A DNA stretch of 64,000 bases from Streptomyces naganishii JCM 4654 (lineage in GTDB: Bacteria > Actinomycetota > Actinomycetes > Streptomycetales > Streptomycetaceae), in NCBI RefSeq assembly GCF_014650575.1, contig NZ_BMVF01000023.1:43379-107378 (forward strand). Reading direction: 5' to 3'. The notes under the pieces are model-generated. The model had not been told where the DNA came from and ran no database searches. It saw nothing but the letters and a program-made list of their open reading frames with translations. The translations under genes were made by a program, and so were the position numbers. Positions 8,954-19,597 of the stretch are shown here, one piece after another (the first letter of the stretch is position 1; each line of letters opens with the position of its first letter).

Positions 8954-9721
8954 GTGGTTCGCATCCGAGTCCTGGTCGTCGACGACCACCGCATCTTCGC
9001 CGAGTCGCTCGCCGCCGCCCTGGCCGCCGAGCCCGACGTCGACGTCCTGGCGGCCGGCTCCGGCCCGGCGGCACTGCGCTGTCTGGAGCGCGCCGCCGCC
9101 GAGGGCCGGCGCTTCGACGTGCTGCTCGTCGACGCCGACCTCGGCGGCAACGTGATGGGCGGCCGGGCCGCCGTGCCCGTGCAGGAGGGCAACGCGGACG
9201 GGCTCGTCGACGGCATCTCCCTGGTCGCCGGCGTGCGCGGCGCCCAGCCGGGCGTACGGACCGTCGTACTCGCCGAGAAGGACGACCCGCGCCGGGCCGC
9301 GCTCGCGCTGCAGGCCGGGGCGTCCGGCTGGGTGGCCAAGGACTGCTCGCTGTCCCGGCTGCTCACCGTCATCCGGGGCGTGCTGCGCGAGGAGACCCAC
9401 CTCCCGCCCGCCCTGCTCACCGGCGTACTGCGCGAACTGACCGCCGCGCGCAAGCACCGCACCGAGAGCGAGCGGCTGGTGGAGTCGCTGACCCCGCGCG
9501 AGCGCGAGGTGCTGCGCTGCATGGTCGCGGGCCTGGGCCGCAAGGCCGTCGCCGAGCGGCTGTACCTGTCCCCGCACACCGTGCGCACCCACATGCAGAA
9601 CGTCCTGGGCAAGCTGGGCGTGCACTCCACCCTCGCCGCCGTGGCGCTGGCCCGCAGGGCCGGGGTCGGCCCGGTCGACCTAACCGGGGATGTTGTCGAA
9701 CGGGGCGGTCAACTGGCGTAG
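8954..9721 (+). CDS. LuxR/NarL-family response regulator
   Basis: 255 residues. The GTG at 8954 is chosen because AAGGGGG lies just upstream and the receiver strand RIRVLVVDDHR begins immediately. Receiver residues include acidic D10/D11, the phospho-acceptor D60 (FDVLLVDAD) and the conserved Lys in GASGWVAKD. About 25 residues rich in Gly (GGNVMGGRAAVPVQEGNADG) are inserted after the phosphosite loop, which is unusual. The C-terminal HTH is LTPREREVLRCMVAGLGRK to NVLGKLGVHS. It is related to the regulator at 2016 but keeps the phosphosite. No kinase is adjacent. Its last 42 nt overlap the convergent tamR gene. Confidence 0.88.
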   Translation: MVRIRVLVVDDHRIFAESLAAALAAEPDVDVLAAGSGPAALRCLERAAAEGRRFDVLLVDADLGGNVMGGRAAVPVQEGNADGLVDGISLVAGVRGAQPGVRTVVLAEKDDPRRAALALQAGASGWVAKDCSLSRLLTVIRGVLREETHLPPALLTGVLRELTAARKHRTESERLVESLTPREREVLRCMVAGLGRKAVAERLYLSPHTVRTHMQNVLGKLGVHSTLAAVALARRAGVGPVDLTGDVVERGGQLA

Positions 9722-10177
9722 CAGACTCGCCAGTTCGGCGCGCTGGGCGGGGGACAGCTCCCCGAGGATGGCGCGTTCCTGGTCGAGCAGTCCCGCCAGG
9801 GACCGGTCGGCGCGGTCCTTGCCCTCCTCCGTCAGCCGGACCAGCACACCGCGCCGGTCACTGGGGTCGGGCAGCCGCTCCACCAGGCCCTTCTTGGCCA
9901 GCCGGTCGATGCGGTTGGTCATCGTGCCCGAGGTGACCAGGGTCTGGGTCAGCAGTTGTCCGGGCGAGAGCTGGTACGGGGATCCCGCGCGCCTGAGCGC
10001 GGTCAGCACGTCGAACTCCCAGGGCTCCAGGCTGTGCTCGGAGAAGGCAAGCCGGCGTGCGCGGTCGAGGTGCCGGGCCAGCCGGCTCACCCGGCTGAGC
10101 ACCTCGAGCGGTTCCACGTCGAGGTCCGGGCGCTCCCGGCGCCACGACGCGACCAGTCGATCGACCTCGTCCTCCAT
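9680..10177 (-). CDS. tamR: MarR-family regulator TamR
   Basis: 165 residues with a MarR winged-helix core: LEPWEFDVLTALRRAG, then the recognition region TLVTSGTMTNRIDRLAKKGLVER and the wing DPSDRRGVLVRLTEEG. It is divergent from a trans-aconitate methyltransferase gene, the arrangement of S. coelicolor TamR, which responds to citrate/aconitate-type ligands and links aconitase failure in oxidative stress to tam expression. Three tandem copies of a TTGA-CA-TCAA dyad lie between the genes and are the likely operator, implying autoregulation. The 3' end overlaps the convergent response regulator by 42 nt. The identity rests on context plus family. Confidence 0.88.
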   Translation of the reverse strand: MEDEVDRLVASWRRERPDLDVEPLEVLSRVSRLARHLDRARRLAFSEHSLEPWEFDVLTALRRAGSPYQLSPGQLLTQTLVTSGTMTNRIDRLAKKGLVERLPDPSDRRGVLVRLTEEGKDRADRSLAGLLDQERAILGELSPAQRAELASLLRQLTAPFDNIPG

Positions 10178-10214
10178 GGCGATCAGTGTAGTGGTTGTGT
10201 CGACGTGAAGTCTC

Positions 10215-10254
10215 TTGACATCAAGCTTCTTGACATCAAGCTTCTTGACATCAA
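10215..10254. promoter_or_regulatory. Triple tandem TamR-type operator
   Basis: The palindrome TTGACATCAA occurs at 10215-10224, 10230-10239 and 10245-10254, each within an exact 15-bp repeat CTTGACATCAAGCTT (last copy ends in A). It sits in the 136-bp gap between the divergent tamR and tam starts. A dyad of this form fits MarR-family sites. TTGACA also resembles a -35 box, so the repeats may overlap promoters in both directions. Confidence 0.8.
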
Positions 10255-10313
10255 GCTACCTGCTCCGGGAAGGTGGGGGACGGACAACGGAGTACGACTC
10301 GAAGGAGGCCGCC

Positions 10314-11132
10314 GTGCCCGAACCGACCCCCGTATGGGACCCCGCCCAGTACCTGCGCCACGCCGGCCACCGCGCCCGCCCCTTCACCGACCTCCTCGCC
10401 CGCGTCCCCGCACTGCCCTCCGGCCGGCCCCGGATCGCCGATGTCGGCTGCGGCCCCGGCAACGTCACCGTGCTCCTCGCCGCCCGCTGGCCCACCGCCG
10501 GCGTCACCGGCTACGACAACTCCACCGAGATGCTCGACAAGGCCGTCGTGGAGCACGCGGGCCCCACCCCGGACGGCGGCCGCCTGGATTTCGCCCACGC
10601 CGACGCCCGCACCTGGAGGCCCGCGCAGCCGCACGACCTGATCATCAGCAACGCCACACTCCAGTGGGTGCCGGGGCACGTGGACCGCTTCGCCGACTGG
10701 GTGGCCGCCCTGAAGCCCGGCGGCACCTTCGCCTTCCAGGTGCCCGGCAACTTCTCCGCCCCCAGCCACCGCCTGATGCGGGACCTCGCGGCCTCCGCCC
10801 GCTTCGCGGACCGCCTCGGCGGCGTCCTGCGCCACGAGGACGCCGTCCACGAGCCCGCGGCCTACCTGGAGCGCCTCACCGCGCTCGGCTGTTCGGCCGA
10901 CGTGTGGGAGACGACGTACGTCCATCTGCTGCCCGGCGAGGACCCGGTCCTGGACTGGGTGAAGGGCACGGGCCTGCGCCCGGTCCTCACCGCGCTCGCC
11001 GACGAGCCGGCGGCCCGGGACGAGTTCCTGGCCGCGTACCGCACCGCCCTGCGCGAGGCCTACCCGGCGGGTCCGCACGGCACCCCGTTCCCCTTCCGCC
11101 GCGTCTTCGCGGTGGCCACCAAGGAGGCCTGA
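10314..11132 (+). CDS. tam: Trans-aconitate 2-methyltransferase
   Basis: 272 residues from the GTG at 10314, preceded by GAAGGAGG at 6 nt; the upstream in-frame ATG would translate the operator repeats and is rejected. The SAM-binding motif I is IADVGCGPGN (about residues 43-52), followed by acidic GYDNSTEML. The family marker WDPAQYLR near the N-terminus and the SNATLQWVPGH segment match Tam enzymes. It methylates trans-aconitate, a spontaneous by-product that inhibits aconitase. A VOC-family gene follows after 3 nt. Confidence 0.92.
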   Translation: MPEPTPVWDPAQYLRHAGHRARPFTDLLARVPALPSGRPRIADVGCGPGNVTVLLAARWPTAGVTGYDNSTEMLDKAVVEHAGPTPDGGRLDFAHADARTWRPAQPHDLIISNATLQWVPGHVDRFADWVAALKPGGTFAFQVPGNFSAPSHRLMRDLAASARFADRLGGVLRHEDAVHEPAAYLERLTALGCSADVWETTYVHLLPGEDPVLDWVKGTGLRPVLTALADEPAARDEFLAAYRTALREAYPAGPHGTPFPFRRVFAVATKEA

Positions 11133-11135
11133 GAA

Positions 11136-11498
11136 ATGCTCACCGCCGTCGACCATGTGCAGCTGGCCGCGCCGCCCGGCTCGGAGGACCGCCTGCGGGC
11201 GTACTACGCCGGAGTGCTCGGCATGACGGAGATCCCCAAGCCGCCCGTGCTCGCGGCGCGCGGCGGCTGCTGGTTCCAGGCCGGGGCCGTCCAGCTCCAC
11301 GTCGGCATCGAGGACGACTTCCGTCCCGCGAGGAAGGCCCACCCGGGCCTGCGGGTGACCGGCATCGAGGCCTACGCGGCCCGCCTCGCCGAGCGCGGTG
11401 CACCGGTCACCTGGGACGGCGACCTCCCCGGCCACCGCCGCTTCTACTCCGAGGACCCGGTGGGCAACCGCCTGGAGTTCCTCGAACCGGCCGGCTGA
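11136..11498 (+). CDS. VOC-superfamily (glyoxalase/dioxygenase fold) protein
   Basis: 120 residues, one beta-alpha-beta-beta-beta unit pair. It starts with the family pattern VDHVQLAAPPGSEDRLRAYYAGVLGM and ends with FYSEDPVGNRLEFLEP, giving the usual metal-ligand positions (His7 region and C-terminal Glu). It begins 3 nt after tam and so is probably co-transcribed. Function unknown: VOC proteins include glyoxalases, resistance proteins and dioxygenases. A role alongside tam in metabolite damage control is only an inference. Confidence 0.85.
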   Translation: MLTAVDHVQLAAPPGSEDRLRAYYAGVLGMTEIPKPPVLAARGGCWFQAGAVQLHVGIEDDFRPARKAHPGLRVTGIEAYAARLAERGAPVTWDGDLPGHRRFYSEDPVGNRLEFLEPAG

Positions 11499-11527
11499 GA
11501 GCGGCCGCCCGGCCGGCGGCGGCGCCG

Positions 11528-12205
11528 TCAGCTCCTGCGGTGCCCGATCAGGCGCGGCTTCTGCTCCAGGCCGTCCAGGCCGTGCCAGGCCAGGTTCACC
11601 AGGTGCGCGGCCACCTCCGCCTTCTTCGGGCGGCGCACGTCCAGCCACCACTGCCCGGTCAGGGCGACCATGCCGACCAGCGCCTGGGCGTACAGCGGGG
11701 CCAGCTTGGGGTCGAAGCCGCGGGACTTGAACTCGCGGCCCAGGATGTCCTCCACCTGGGTGGCGATGTCCGAGATCAGGGAGGCGAAGGACCCCGTCGA
11801 CTGCGGGATGGGGGAGTCGCGGACGAGGATGCGGAAGCCGTCCGTGTACTCCTCGATGTAGTCCAGCAGCGCGAACGCCGCCTGCTCGCACAGCTCGCGC
11901 GGGTGACCGGCCGTCAGCGAGCTGGTCACCATGTCCAGCAGCCGCCGCATCTCGCGGTCCACCACCACCGCGTACAGCCCCTCCTTGCCGCCGAAGTGCT
12001 CGTAGACCACCGGCTTGGACACCCCGGCCTTCGCCGCGATCTCCTCCACCGACGTGCCCTCGAAACCCTTCGCCGCGAACAGGGTGCGACCGATCTCCAG
12101 CAGCTGCTGGCGGCGCTCGGCACCGGTCATCCGGGTGCGGCGCGCACGCCGCGGCTTCTCATTGCTGGGAGTGCTGCTGGAGTCGGTCGCCACGGCGTCA
12201 ATCAT
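11528..12205 (-). CDS. TetR-family regulator of the fatty-acid desaturase operon
   Basis: 225 residues. The ATG at 12205 overlaps the desaturase stop (ATGA), which fixes the start. The N-terminal HTH is RRQQLLEIGRTLFAAKGFEGTSVEEIAAKAGVSKPVVYEHFGGKEGLY (about residues 30-78), typical of TetR; the rest is the ligand-binding helical domain. A regulator translationally coupled to an acyl-CoA desaturase is likely to sense acyl chains or membrane state and to repress its own operon. The two tandem 12-bp palindromes at 13275-13301, right at the operon promoter, are the obvious binding sites. Confidence 0.9.
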   Translation of the reverse strand: MIDAVATDSSSTPSNEKPRRARRTRMTGAERRQQLLEIGRTLFAAKGFEGTSVEEIAAKAGVSKPVVYEHFGGKEGLYAVVVDREMRRLLDMVTSSLTAGHPRELCEQAAFALLDYIEEYTDGFRILVRDSPIPQSTGSFASLISDIATQVEDILGREFKSRGFDPKLAPLYAQALVGMVALTGQWWLDVRRPKKAEVAAHLVNLAWHGLDGLEQKPRLIGHRRS

Positions 12206-13209
12206 GCCGTCTCGGCCGTCTCCTTCCGGCGCCGGGAGCCGTCTTCGCCCGTGTTCCGGCGGGAATCGATACGCGAGCGTGACGGCCAGCGCACGTCGTA
12301 GGCCCAGCCGAGCTTCTCGAACCAGCGGATGATCCGCGCGGAGGAGTCCAGCTGGCCGCGCTCCACGCCGTGCCGGGCCGACGTCGGGTCGGCGTGGTGC
12401 AGGTTGTGCCAGGACTCGCCGCAGGACAGGACCGCCAGCCACCACACGTTGCCCGAGCGGTCCCGCGACTTGAAGGGGCGCTTGCCGACCGCGTGGCAGA
12501 TCGAGTTGATCGACCACGTCACGTGGTGCAGCAACGCCACCCGGACGAGCGACCCCCAGAAGAACCCGGTGAACGCCCCCCACCACGACATCGTGACCAG
12601 GCCGCCGATCAGCGCCGGCAGCGCCAGCGACACCGCCGTCCACAGCACGAACTGACGCGAGACCGCCCGCAGCGCCGGATCCTTGATCAGGTCGGGCGCG
12701 TACTTGTCCTGCGGGGTCTGCTCCTCGTCGAACATCCAGCCGACGTGGGCCCACCACAGGCCCTTCATCAGCGCCGGGACCGTCTCGCCGTACCGCCAGG
12801 GGGAGTGCGGGTCGCCCTCGTGGTCGGAGAACTTGTGGTGCCTGCGGTGGTCGGCGACCCACCGGACCAGCGGGCCCTCGACCGCCATCGACCCCGCGAC
12901 CGCCAGCGCGATCTTCAGGGGCCGCCTGGCCTTGAACGAACCATGGGTGAAGTGCCGGTGGAAACCGATCGTGATGCCGTGACAGCCGAGGTAGTAGAAG
13001 AAGACCAGCAGGCCGAGGTCCAGCCAGCTCACTCCCCAGCCCCAGGCCAGCGGCACCGCCGCGAGCAGGGCGAGGAACGGGACGGTGATGAACAGCAGCA
13101 GCGTGATCTGTTCGATCGAACGCTTCTGCTCGCCACCCAGCGTGGCGGAGGGTGCAGCGGTGTCGGTCGCCTTCGGGGCGTCGTCGATCACATCGGAGCT
13201 TGTGGTCAT
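12202..13209 (-). CDS. Acyl-CoA/acyl-lipid delta-9-type fatty acid desaturase
   Basis: 335 residues from the ATG at 13209 with AGGGGA 7 nt upstream. It is a membrane di-iron desaturase: the three histidine boxes are HRHFTH, HRRHH (in VADHRRHHKFSD) and HNLHH (in GESWHNLHHADP). Hydrophobic pairs precede the first box (ITLLLFITVPFLALLAAVPLAW and LGLLVFFYYLGCHG) and lie between boxes 2 and 3. It introduces a cis double bond into saturated acyl chains and so adjusts membrane fluidity. It is the first gene of a two-gene operon with the TetR regulator. The promoter has two tandem palindromes. Confidence 0.93.
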   Translation of the reverse strand: MTTSSDVIDDAPKATDTAAPSATLGGEQKRSIEQITLLLFITVPFLALLAAVPLAWGWGVSWLDLGLLVFFYYLGCHGITIGFHRHFTHGSFKARRPLKIALAVAGSMAVEGPLVRWVADHRRHHKFSDHEGDPHSPWRYGETVPALMKGLWWAHVGWMFDEEQTPQDKYAPDLIKDPALRAVSRQFVLWTAVSLALPALIGGLVTMSWWGAFTGFFWGSLVRVALLHHVTWSINSICHAVGKRPFKSRDRSGNVWWLAVLSCGESWHNLHHADPTSARHGVERGQLDSSARIIRWFEKLGWAYDVRWPSRSRIDSRRNTGEDGSRRRKETAETA

Positions 13210-13274
13210 GGGCGTCCCCTGTGGGGTCGAGGGTCGAGGCAGACGCCGCGGGTTCCGGAGACCGACCAGCTCCC

Positions 13275-13301
13275 TACGGTTCCGTAACCTACGGCGTCGT
13301 A
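13275..13301. promoter_or_regulatory. Two tandem TetR-type operators
   Basis: Two 12-bp palindromes, TACG-GTTC-CGTA (13275-13286) and TACG-GCGT-CGTA (13290-13301), have starts 15 bp apart and lie immediately downstream of the predicted -10 of the desaturase promoter. Position and symmetry fit a TetR dimer pair that blocks initiation. They form part of the 346-bp gap between the desaturase and ppc; apart from the ppc ribosome site, I see nothing else clear in it. Confidence 0.7.
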
Positions 13302-13329
13302 AGTATGGCAGTGCGTCGCCGCGCGGCAA
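13302..13329 (-). promoter_or_regulatory. Predicted desaturase operon promoter
   Basis: Read on the minus strand, TTGCCG (13324-13329), a 16-bp spacer and CATACT (13302-13307) form a vegetative-type -35/-10 pair about 95 bp upstream of the desaturase ATG. The operator pair directly follows the -10. Confidence 0.5.
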
Positions 13330-13555
13330 GAGCCCGTGGCCTGCGCGCGCCGCCCGCCACCTAGACTTGGTGTCGGTCGGACAGCGCGGTCCGCTGAAGA
13401 AGATTCCTTCCCGGATGCCCGGCCCGTATGCGGCAGCCGCCGCGCGGCACTCGTCCGGGTTCCCTCTCAGACGATCCCTACCCGTCGCCCGCCACGACCC
13501 TTCCAGGGAGACGCCGGCGCGACACACCTTCTGATCACTGCAAGGAGCCGCACCT

Positions 13556-16285
<2,730 letters not shown>

Positions 16286-16298
16286 CCGGACGGAACAA

Positions 16299-16352
16299 GG
16301 GTGCCCCCGGCCCAGTGGGAGATCACCGGTCTCCCACGGACCGGGGGCACCC
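16299..16352. terminator. Long bipartite hairpin between ppc and a convergent gene
   Basis: An outer 12-bp stem (GGGTGCCCCCGG at 16299-16310 with its complement at 16341-16352) encloses an inner 8-bp stem (GTGGGAGA at 16315-16322 with TCTCCCAC at 16330-16337). It probably terminates both converging transcripts. Confidence 0.8.
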
Positions 16353-16372
16353 CCGTGTCCCTTCCGGGCCGC

Positions 16373-16915
16373 TCACAGTGCCAGGAACGCGGCCGTCAGC
16401 AGGGCCAGTCCCGAGCCGGCGAGCGCCCACGCGGCCCGGGCGCGGCGCAGCCCGCCCGCCACCACCACCGAGGCCAGCAGCAGCGCGCCGCCCAGCGGGG
16501 CCCACGCGTACAGGATCCCGGCGGGGCCCGAGCGCAGCACCTCGTCGGTGCCGGGCTTGACGACCACGCTGTAGGTGCGCCCCTTCTTCACGGCCACCGT
16601 GTGCGCGATCACCACCCGGTCGCGGGCCGCCGACCCCGTCGTCACGGGGGTGTACGGACCCGTGCAGGTGTCCTCGCCGCAGCGCGTCACCACGACCGTG
16701 CCCTGCTCGCGGCCCTTGGTCAGCATCACGTAGGGCGCCCTCTCCCAGGACGCCCACACGCCCGCGACGACGATGAGCACGGCGACCGTCCCCATCAGCG
16801 CGACCCGTCCGAACCGGAGCGCGGCGGACGAGGCCTGGCGGGGCTGTCCCTTCCGGCGGGGGCGGCGGGCGGCGGCAGCGGCAGGCATGGCCGGGATCAT
16901 TGGCCATACCCGCAC
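16373..16915 (-). CDS. Two-helix membrane protein of unknown function
   Basis: 180 residues if the GTG at 16915 is used; ATGs at 16900 and 16888 are equally possible because no clear ribosome site distinguishes them. After a basic N-terminus (RRPRRKGQPRQ) come one helix (VALMGTVAVLIVVAGVWASW), an extracytoplasmic stretch with a CGEDTC pair that could form a disulfide, and a C-terminal hydrophobic region (YAWAPLGGALLLASVVVAGG and WALAGSGLALLTAAFLAL). The gene is 38 nt downstream of pth on the same strand. I do not recognise a family. Confidence 0.65.
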   Translation of the reverse strand: MRVWPMIPAMPAAAAARRPRRKGQPRQASSAALRFGRVALMGTVAVLIVVAGVWASWERAPYVMLTKGREQGTVVVTRCGEDTCTGPYTPVTTGSAARDRVVIAHTVAVKKGRTYSVVVKPGTDEVLRSGPAGILYAWAPLGGALLLASVVVAGGLRRARAAWALAGSGLALLTAAFLAL

Positions 16916-16953
16916 AGCCGGTCAACTCGGCGGCCGTCCGGCCGGGCGACAAG

Positions 16954-17550
16954 TCAGGAGTTGTACGAGCTTTGCGCCCGCTCCAGCCCCTCCGCCAGCA
17001 GACACTCCACCGAGTCCGCGGCCCGGTCCACGAAGTAGTCGAGCTCCTTGCGCTCGGTGGGGGAGAAGTCCTTCAGCACGAAGTCCGCCACCTGCATACG
17101 GCCCGGCGGGCGCCCGATCCCGAAGCGCACCCGGTGGTAGTCCGGGCCCATCGCCTTCGTCATCGACTTCAGCCCGTTGTGCCCGTTGTCGCCGCCGCCC
17201 AGCTTCAGCCGCAGCACCCCGTAGTCGATGTCCAGTTCGTCGTGCACCGCCACGATGTTGGCGAGCGGCACCTTGTAGAAGTCGCGCAGCGCGTTCACCG
17301 GGCCGCCCGACAGGTTCATGTACGACATCGGCTTGACCAGCACCACCCGCCGGCTGTCCGGTCCGGGCGGGCCGATCCGCCCCTCCACCACCTGGGCCTG
17401 CGCCTTGCCCGCCCGCTTGAACCGGCCCCCGATCCGGTCGGCCAGCAGATCCACCACCATGAACCCGACGTTGTGCCGGTTCATGGCGTACTCCGGTCCG
17501 GGGTTGCCGAGGCCGACGATCAGCCAGGGGGCGTTCGCGGGGGTGCTCAC
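16954..17550 (-). CDS. pth: Peptidyl-tRNA hydrolase
   Basis: 198 residues from the GTG at 17550, which has GAGGAG at 9 nt; an upstream in-frame extension would run into a repeat element. It cleaves peptidyl-tRNA released by stalled ribosomes. Family motifs: IVGLGNPGPEYAMNRHNVGF with catalytic His in NRHNVG, KPMSYMNLSGGPV, VHDELDIDYGVLRLKLGGGDNGHNGLKS (catalytic Asp in HDELD) and RVRFGIGRP. The rplY-pth order is widely conserved; here a 175-bp palindromic element separates them. Confidence 0.96.
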   Translation of the reverse strand: MSTPANAPWLIVGLGNPGPEYAMNRHNVGFMVVDLLADRIGGRFKRAGKAQAQVVEGRIGPPGPDSRRVVLVKPMSYMNLSGGPVNALRDFYKVPLANIVAVHDELDIDYGVLRLKLGGGDNGHNGLKSMTKAMGPDYHRVRFGIGRPPGRMQVADFVLKDFSPTERKELDYFVDRAADSVECLLAEGLERAQSSYNS

Positions 17551-17602
17551 GGCGGTGTCTCCTCGATGTCCTCGATACGCGCCGGCCGCCGCCCCCGTGC
17601 GT

Positions 17603-17777
17603 AGGGCCTGTCTGACCATTCGCGTCGTCGCCCGAAGGGCGGCCGCGTGGCGTCAGGTGCGTGCTCTCGGCGTGCCGGCTCCAGACCCTCGTACTGGACG
17701 TACTTGGGTCTGGGGCCGGTGCGGCGAGAGTGCGTGCATGGCGTCTCGTGGCAGACGGGAATGGTCAGACAGGCCCT
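17603..17777. mobile_element. 175-bp MITE-like palindromic element
   Basis: Perfect 19-bp terminal inverted repeats (AGGGCCTGTCTGACCATTC at 17603-17621, its complement at 17759-17777) bound a segment that is itself an imperfect palindrome. The inner arms include GCGTGCTCTCGGCG versus its near-complement and a central CAGACCC...GGGTCTG. It has no coding capacity. It sits in the rplY-pth intergenic gap. Size, terminal repeats and lack of a transposase fit a miniature inverted-repeat element. No target-site duplication is obvious. Confidence 0.75.
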
Positions 17778-17824
17778 GACACGGGGACAGCGGCCGGCGA
17801 AACGACGTACGGCAGATGCGGCGA

Positions 17825-18421
17825 TCAGGCCTCGGCGGCCTCTTCGCCCTCGCCTTCCTCGCCCTCCGGGGCCTCCTCGGCCTGGGCGGCCAGGACCTGG
17901 AGGACGACCGCGTCCTCGTCGACGGCCAGCGAGATGCCGTTCGGCAGGGTGATGTCCTTGGCGTGGACCGAGGCGCCGGCCGCGAGACCCTCGACGGACA
18001 CGGTGACCTGCTCCGGGATGTGGGTGGCCTCGGCCTCGACCGGCAGCGCGGCCAGGACGTGCTCCAGCAGGTTGCCGCCCGGGGCCAGCTCGCCCTCGGC
18101 GTGCACCGGGATCTCGACGGTGACCTTCTCGCCGCGCTTCACCAACTGCAGGTCGACGTGCTCCAGGAAGCCCTTCAGCGGGTCGCGCTGCACGGACTTC
18201 GGGATCGCCAGCTCGTTGGTCTTGCCGTCGATGTCCAGCGAGATCAGGACGTTCGGCGTACGCAGCGCCAGCAGCAGGTCGTGGCCCGGCAGGGTCAGGT
18301 GCAGCGGGTCCGAACCGTGGCCGTACAGCACACCGGGGACCTTGTTGTCACGGCGGATGCGGCGGGCGGCGCCCTTGCCGAACTCGGTGCGCGTCGCGGC
18401 GGCGATCTTCACCTCGGACAT
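17825..18421 (-). CDS. rplY: 50S ribosomal protein L25 / general stress protein Ctc
   Basis: 198 residues from the ATG at 18421 with GAGGAG 8 nt upstream; the GTG at 18430 would abut the ribosome site. The N-terminal 5S-rRNA-binding L25 domain (about 1-90) includes RTEFGKGAARRIRRDNKVPGV and LYGHG. The C-terminal TL5 domain follows (VHAEGELAPGG, VEAEATHIPEQ), with an acidic tail (EEAPEGEEGEGEE). The long Ctc type binds 5S rRNA and is stress-linked in other bacteria. It is downstream of prs across a hairpin. Confidence 0.96.
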   Translation of the reverse strand: MSEVKIAAATRTEFGKGAARRIRRDNKVPGVLYGHGSDPLHLTLPGHDLLLALRTPNVLISLDIDGKTNELAIPKSVQRDPLKGFLEHVDLQLVKRGEKVTVEIPVHAEGELAPGGNLLEHVLAALPVEAEATHIPEQVTVSVEGLAAGASVHAKDITLPNGISLAVDEDAVVLQVLAAQAEEAPEGEEGEGEEAAEA

Positions 18422-18533
18422 GCTCTTCACTCCTCGCAGTAGTAAGGGGACTGGTCACCCGGCCACACGAACGGCCTGCTACGAAGAGCGCGTCGATTAC
18501 GGACCGCCGCATCCGTCCCCGAAAGAACGGCCA

Positions 18534-18583
18534 CGGCCTCCCTCGCCGAGCAACTGGTGCAGTCTACTCGGCAGGGGAGGCCG
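18534..18583 (-). terminator. Hairpin between prs and rplY
   Basis: A 17-bp stem with two mismatches (18534-18550 paired with 18567-18583) and a 16-nt loop lies 40 nt after the prs stop. It may be a partial terminator or attenuator ahead of rplY. Confidence 0.55.
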
Positions 18584-18622
18584 AACCCAAAACGATCTAC
18601 CTGGCGGCCGGAGCCCGTCCGC

Positions 18623-19597
18623 CTACTGCTCGTCGAACAGGCTCGTCACCGAGCCGTCCCGGAACACCTCGCGCACCGCGGACGCGATCGTCGGCGCGAT
18701 CGACAGCACCGTGATCTTGTCCATCTCCAGCTCGCCCGGCGTCGGCAGCGTGTCCGTGAACACGAACTCGCTCACCTTGGAGTTCTTAAGCCGGTCCGCC
18801 GCCGGACCCGACAGCACACCGTGCGTCGCCGTCACGATGACGTCCTCCGCGCCGTGCGCGAACAGCGCGTCCGCGGCCGCGCAGATGGTGCCACCGGTGT
18901 CGATCATGTCGTCCACCAGGACGCAGATACGTCCCTTCACGTCACCGACGACCTCGTGCACCGTGACCTGGTTCGCCACGTCCTTGTCGCGCCGCTTGTG
19001 CACGATCGCCAGCGGGGCGCCCAGCCGGTCGCACCAGCGGTCCGCCACCCGCACCCGGCCGGCGTCCGGCGACACCACGGTCAGCTTGGCACGGTCCACC
19101 TTGCTGCCCACGTAGTCCGCGAGCAGCGGCAGCGCGAACAGGTGGTCCACCGGGCCGTCGAAGAAGCCCTGGATCTGGTCCGTGTGCAGATCCACCGCGA
19201 GGATCCGGTCCGCACCCGCCGTCTTCATCAGGTCCGCGATCAGACGCGCCGAGATGGGTTCACGGCCCCGGTGCTTCTTGTCCTGCCGCGCGTAACCGTA
19301 GAACGGCACGATGACCGTGATGGAGCGGGCCGACGCGCGCTTGAGCGCGTCGATCATGATCAGCTGCTCCATGATCCACTTGTTGATCGGAGCGGTGTGG
19401 CTCTGGATCAGGAAGCAGTCCGCGCCGCGGGCCGACTCCTGGTAGCGGACGTAGATCTCGCCGTTGGCGAAGTCGAAGGCCTTGGTCGGGACGACCCCGA
19501 CACCCAGCTCGTGGGCGATCGCCTCGGCAAGCTCGGGGTGGGCGCGGCCGGAGAAGAACATCATCTTCTTCTCGCCGGTCGTCTTGATCCCGGTCAC
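18623..19597 (-). CDS. prs: Ribose-phosphate pyrophosphokinase
   Basis: 324 residues, normal length. It makes PRPP from ribose-5-phosphate and ATP for nucleotide, His and Trp synthesis. Motifs: FSGRAHPELAEAIA, NGEIYVRYQESARGADCF, the YGYARQDKKHRGREPI flexible loop, the metal/regulatory loop VDLHTDQIQGFF, VSPDAGRV, and the PRPP-binding loop CVLVDDMIDTGGTI. The start is GTG behind AGGAG. It lies between glmU and rplY on the same strand. Confidence 0.97.
   Translation of the reverse strand: MTGIKTTGEKKMMFFSGRAHPELAEAIAHELGVGVVPTKAFDFANGEIYVRYQESARGADCFLIQSHTAPINKWIMEQLIMIDALKRASARSITVIVPFYGYARQDKKHRGREPISARLIADLMKTAGADRILAVDLHTDQIQGFFDGPVDHLFALPLLADYVGSKVDRAKLTVVSPDAGRVRVADRWCDRLGAPLAIVHKRRDKDVANQVTVHEVVGDVKGRICVLVDDMIDTGGTICAAADALFAHGAEDVIVTATHGVLSGPAADRLKNSKVSEFVFTDTLPTPGELEMDKITVLSIAPTIASAVREVFRDGSVTSLFDEQ

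Noticed and set aside
10215..10313. N-terminal extension of Tam from the upstream ATG (repeating FLTSS peptides)
   Set aside because: It would translate the operator repeats; the GTG at 10314 with GAAGGAGG is far better.
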